From Janthinobacterium sp. 344 (GTDB taxonomy: Bacteria > Pseudomonadota > Gammaproteobacteria > Burkholderiales > Burkholderiaceae_D): 64,000 nt of DNA. Location of the stretch: NCBI RefSeq assembly GCF_900112025.1, contig NZ_FOKL01000002.1:520339-584338 (forward strand), written 5' to 3'. The notes under the pieces are model-generated. The model did not search any database, was not told where the DNA came from, and was given only the letters and a program-made list of their open reading frames with translations. Shown here in pieces: positions 63,095 through 64,000 of this stretch. The position numbers and the translations under genes were made by a program. Position 1 is the first letter of the stretch. Each line of letters starts with the position of its first letter.

Positions 63095-64000
<906 letters not shown>

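Overview
The window looks like chromosome of a high-GC betaproteobacterium of the Oxalobacteraceae (Janthinobacterium / Duganella / Massilia type). This rests on the infB-rbfA-truB block, a long 526-residue isocitrate lyase, iron-sulfur class I fumarase, a PEP-CTERM protein, an inner-membrane MFS/porin-rich catabolic cluster and GC-biased codon use. The genus call is inference; no rRNA gene is present.

Layout. (1) 1-13.2 kb, mostly core genes: TetR regulator, MarR-GNAT fusion protein, small hypotheticals, SDR protein with an altered active site, MFS carrier, isocitrate lyase with its own palindrome-flanked promoter, a secreted protein of unknown role, an M13 metallopeptidase and a small glycosyltransferase-like protein. 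(2) 13.4-29.6 kb: a catabolic cluster, almost all on the minus strand, for an aromatic compound. It holds three class A flavoprotein ring hydroxylases, a two-domain extradiol-dioxygenase-like protein, a second VOC protein, a SnoaL/NTF2-like protein, two alpha/beta hydrolases, an FAH-family hydrolase, two IclR regulators, a porin and two transporters. One transporter (AAHS-type MFS) carries a frameshift. (3) 30.0-40.8 kb: an integrative element inserted at the 3' end of tRNA-Ser(GGA). The tRNA and its P4-type integrase are at the right end, and a 16-bp copy of the tRNA 3' end is at 30006. Its cargo is a HEPN-motif protein and a four-gene overlapping operon (unknown 189-aa protein, QueC-like PP-loop protein, XRE-ImmA/IrrE metallopeptidase, PIN nuclease) behind a promoter covered by a 31-bp palindrome. 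It also has AlpA, a second tyrosine recombinase, a stand-alone DUF4102 protein and a gene-free ~800-bp tract packed with perfect hairpins that may be a large structured RNA. (4) 40.9-64 kb, core again: acs, a YqhA-type membrane protein, fumarase, murI, tRNA-His, GH43 arabinanase-like enzyme, response regulator, Fur-boxed TonB receptor, PEP-CTERM protein, small lipoproteins, two tandem TonB-C-domain proteins, a chemoreceptor, dusA, typA, truB, rbfA and the 3' part of infB.

How the parts work together: aceA, acs and fumarase are the central acetate/TCA genes and lie apart. The aromatic cluster would import (porin, MFS, BASS), hydroxylate, ring-cleave and hydrolyse a phenolic substrate under IclR control. 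It lacks mhpD/E/F homologues, so the lower pathway is either elsewhere or different. The tRNA-Ser element looks like a defence-type cargo island: nuclease (PIN, HEPN), base-modification-like enzyme (QueC-like) and protease-regulator (ImmA/IrrE) are neighbours. I cannot name a described system with exactly this composition.
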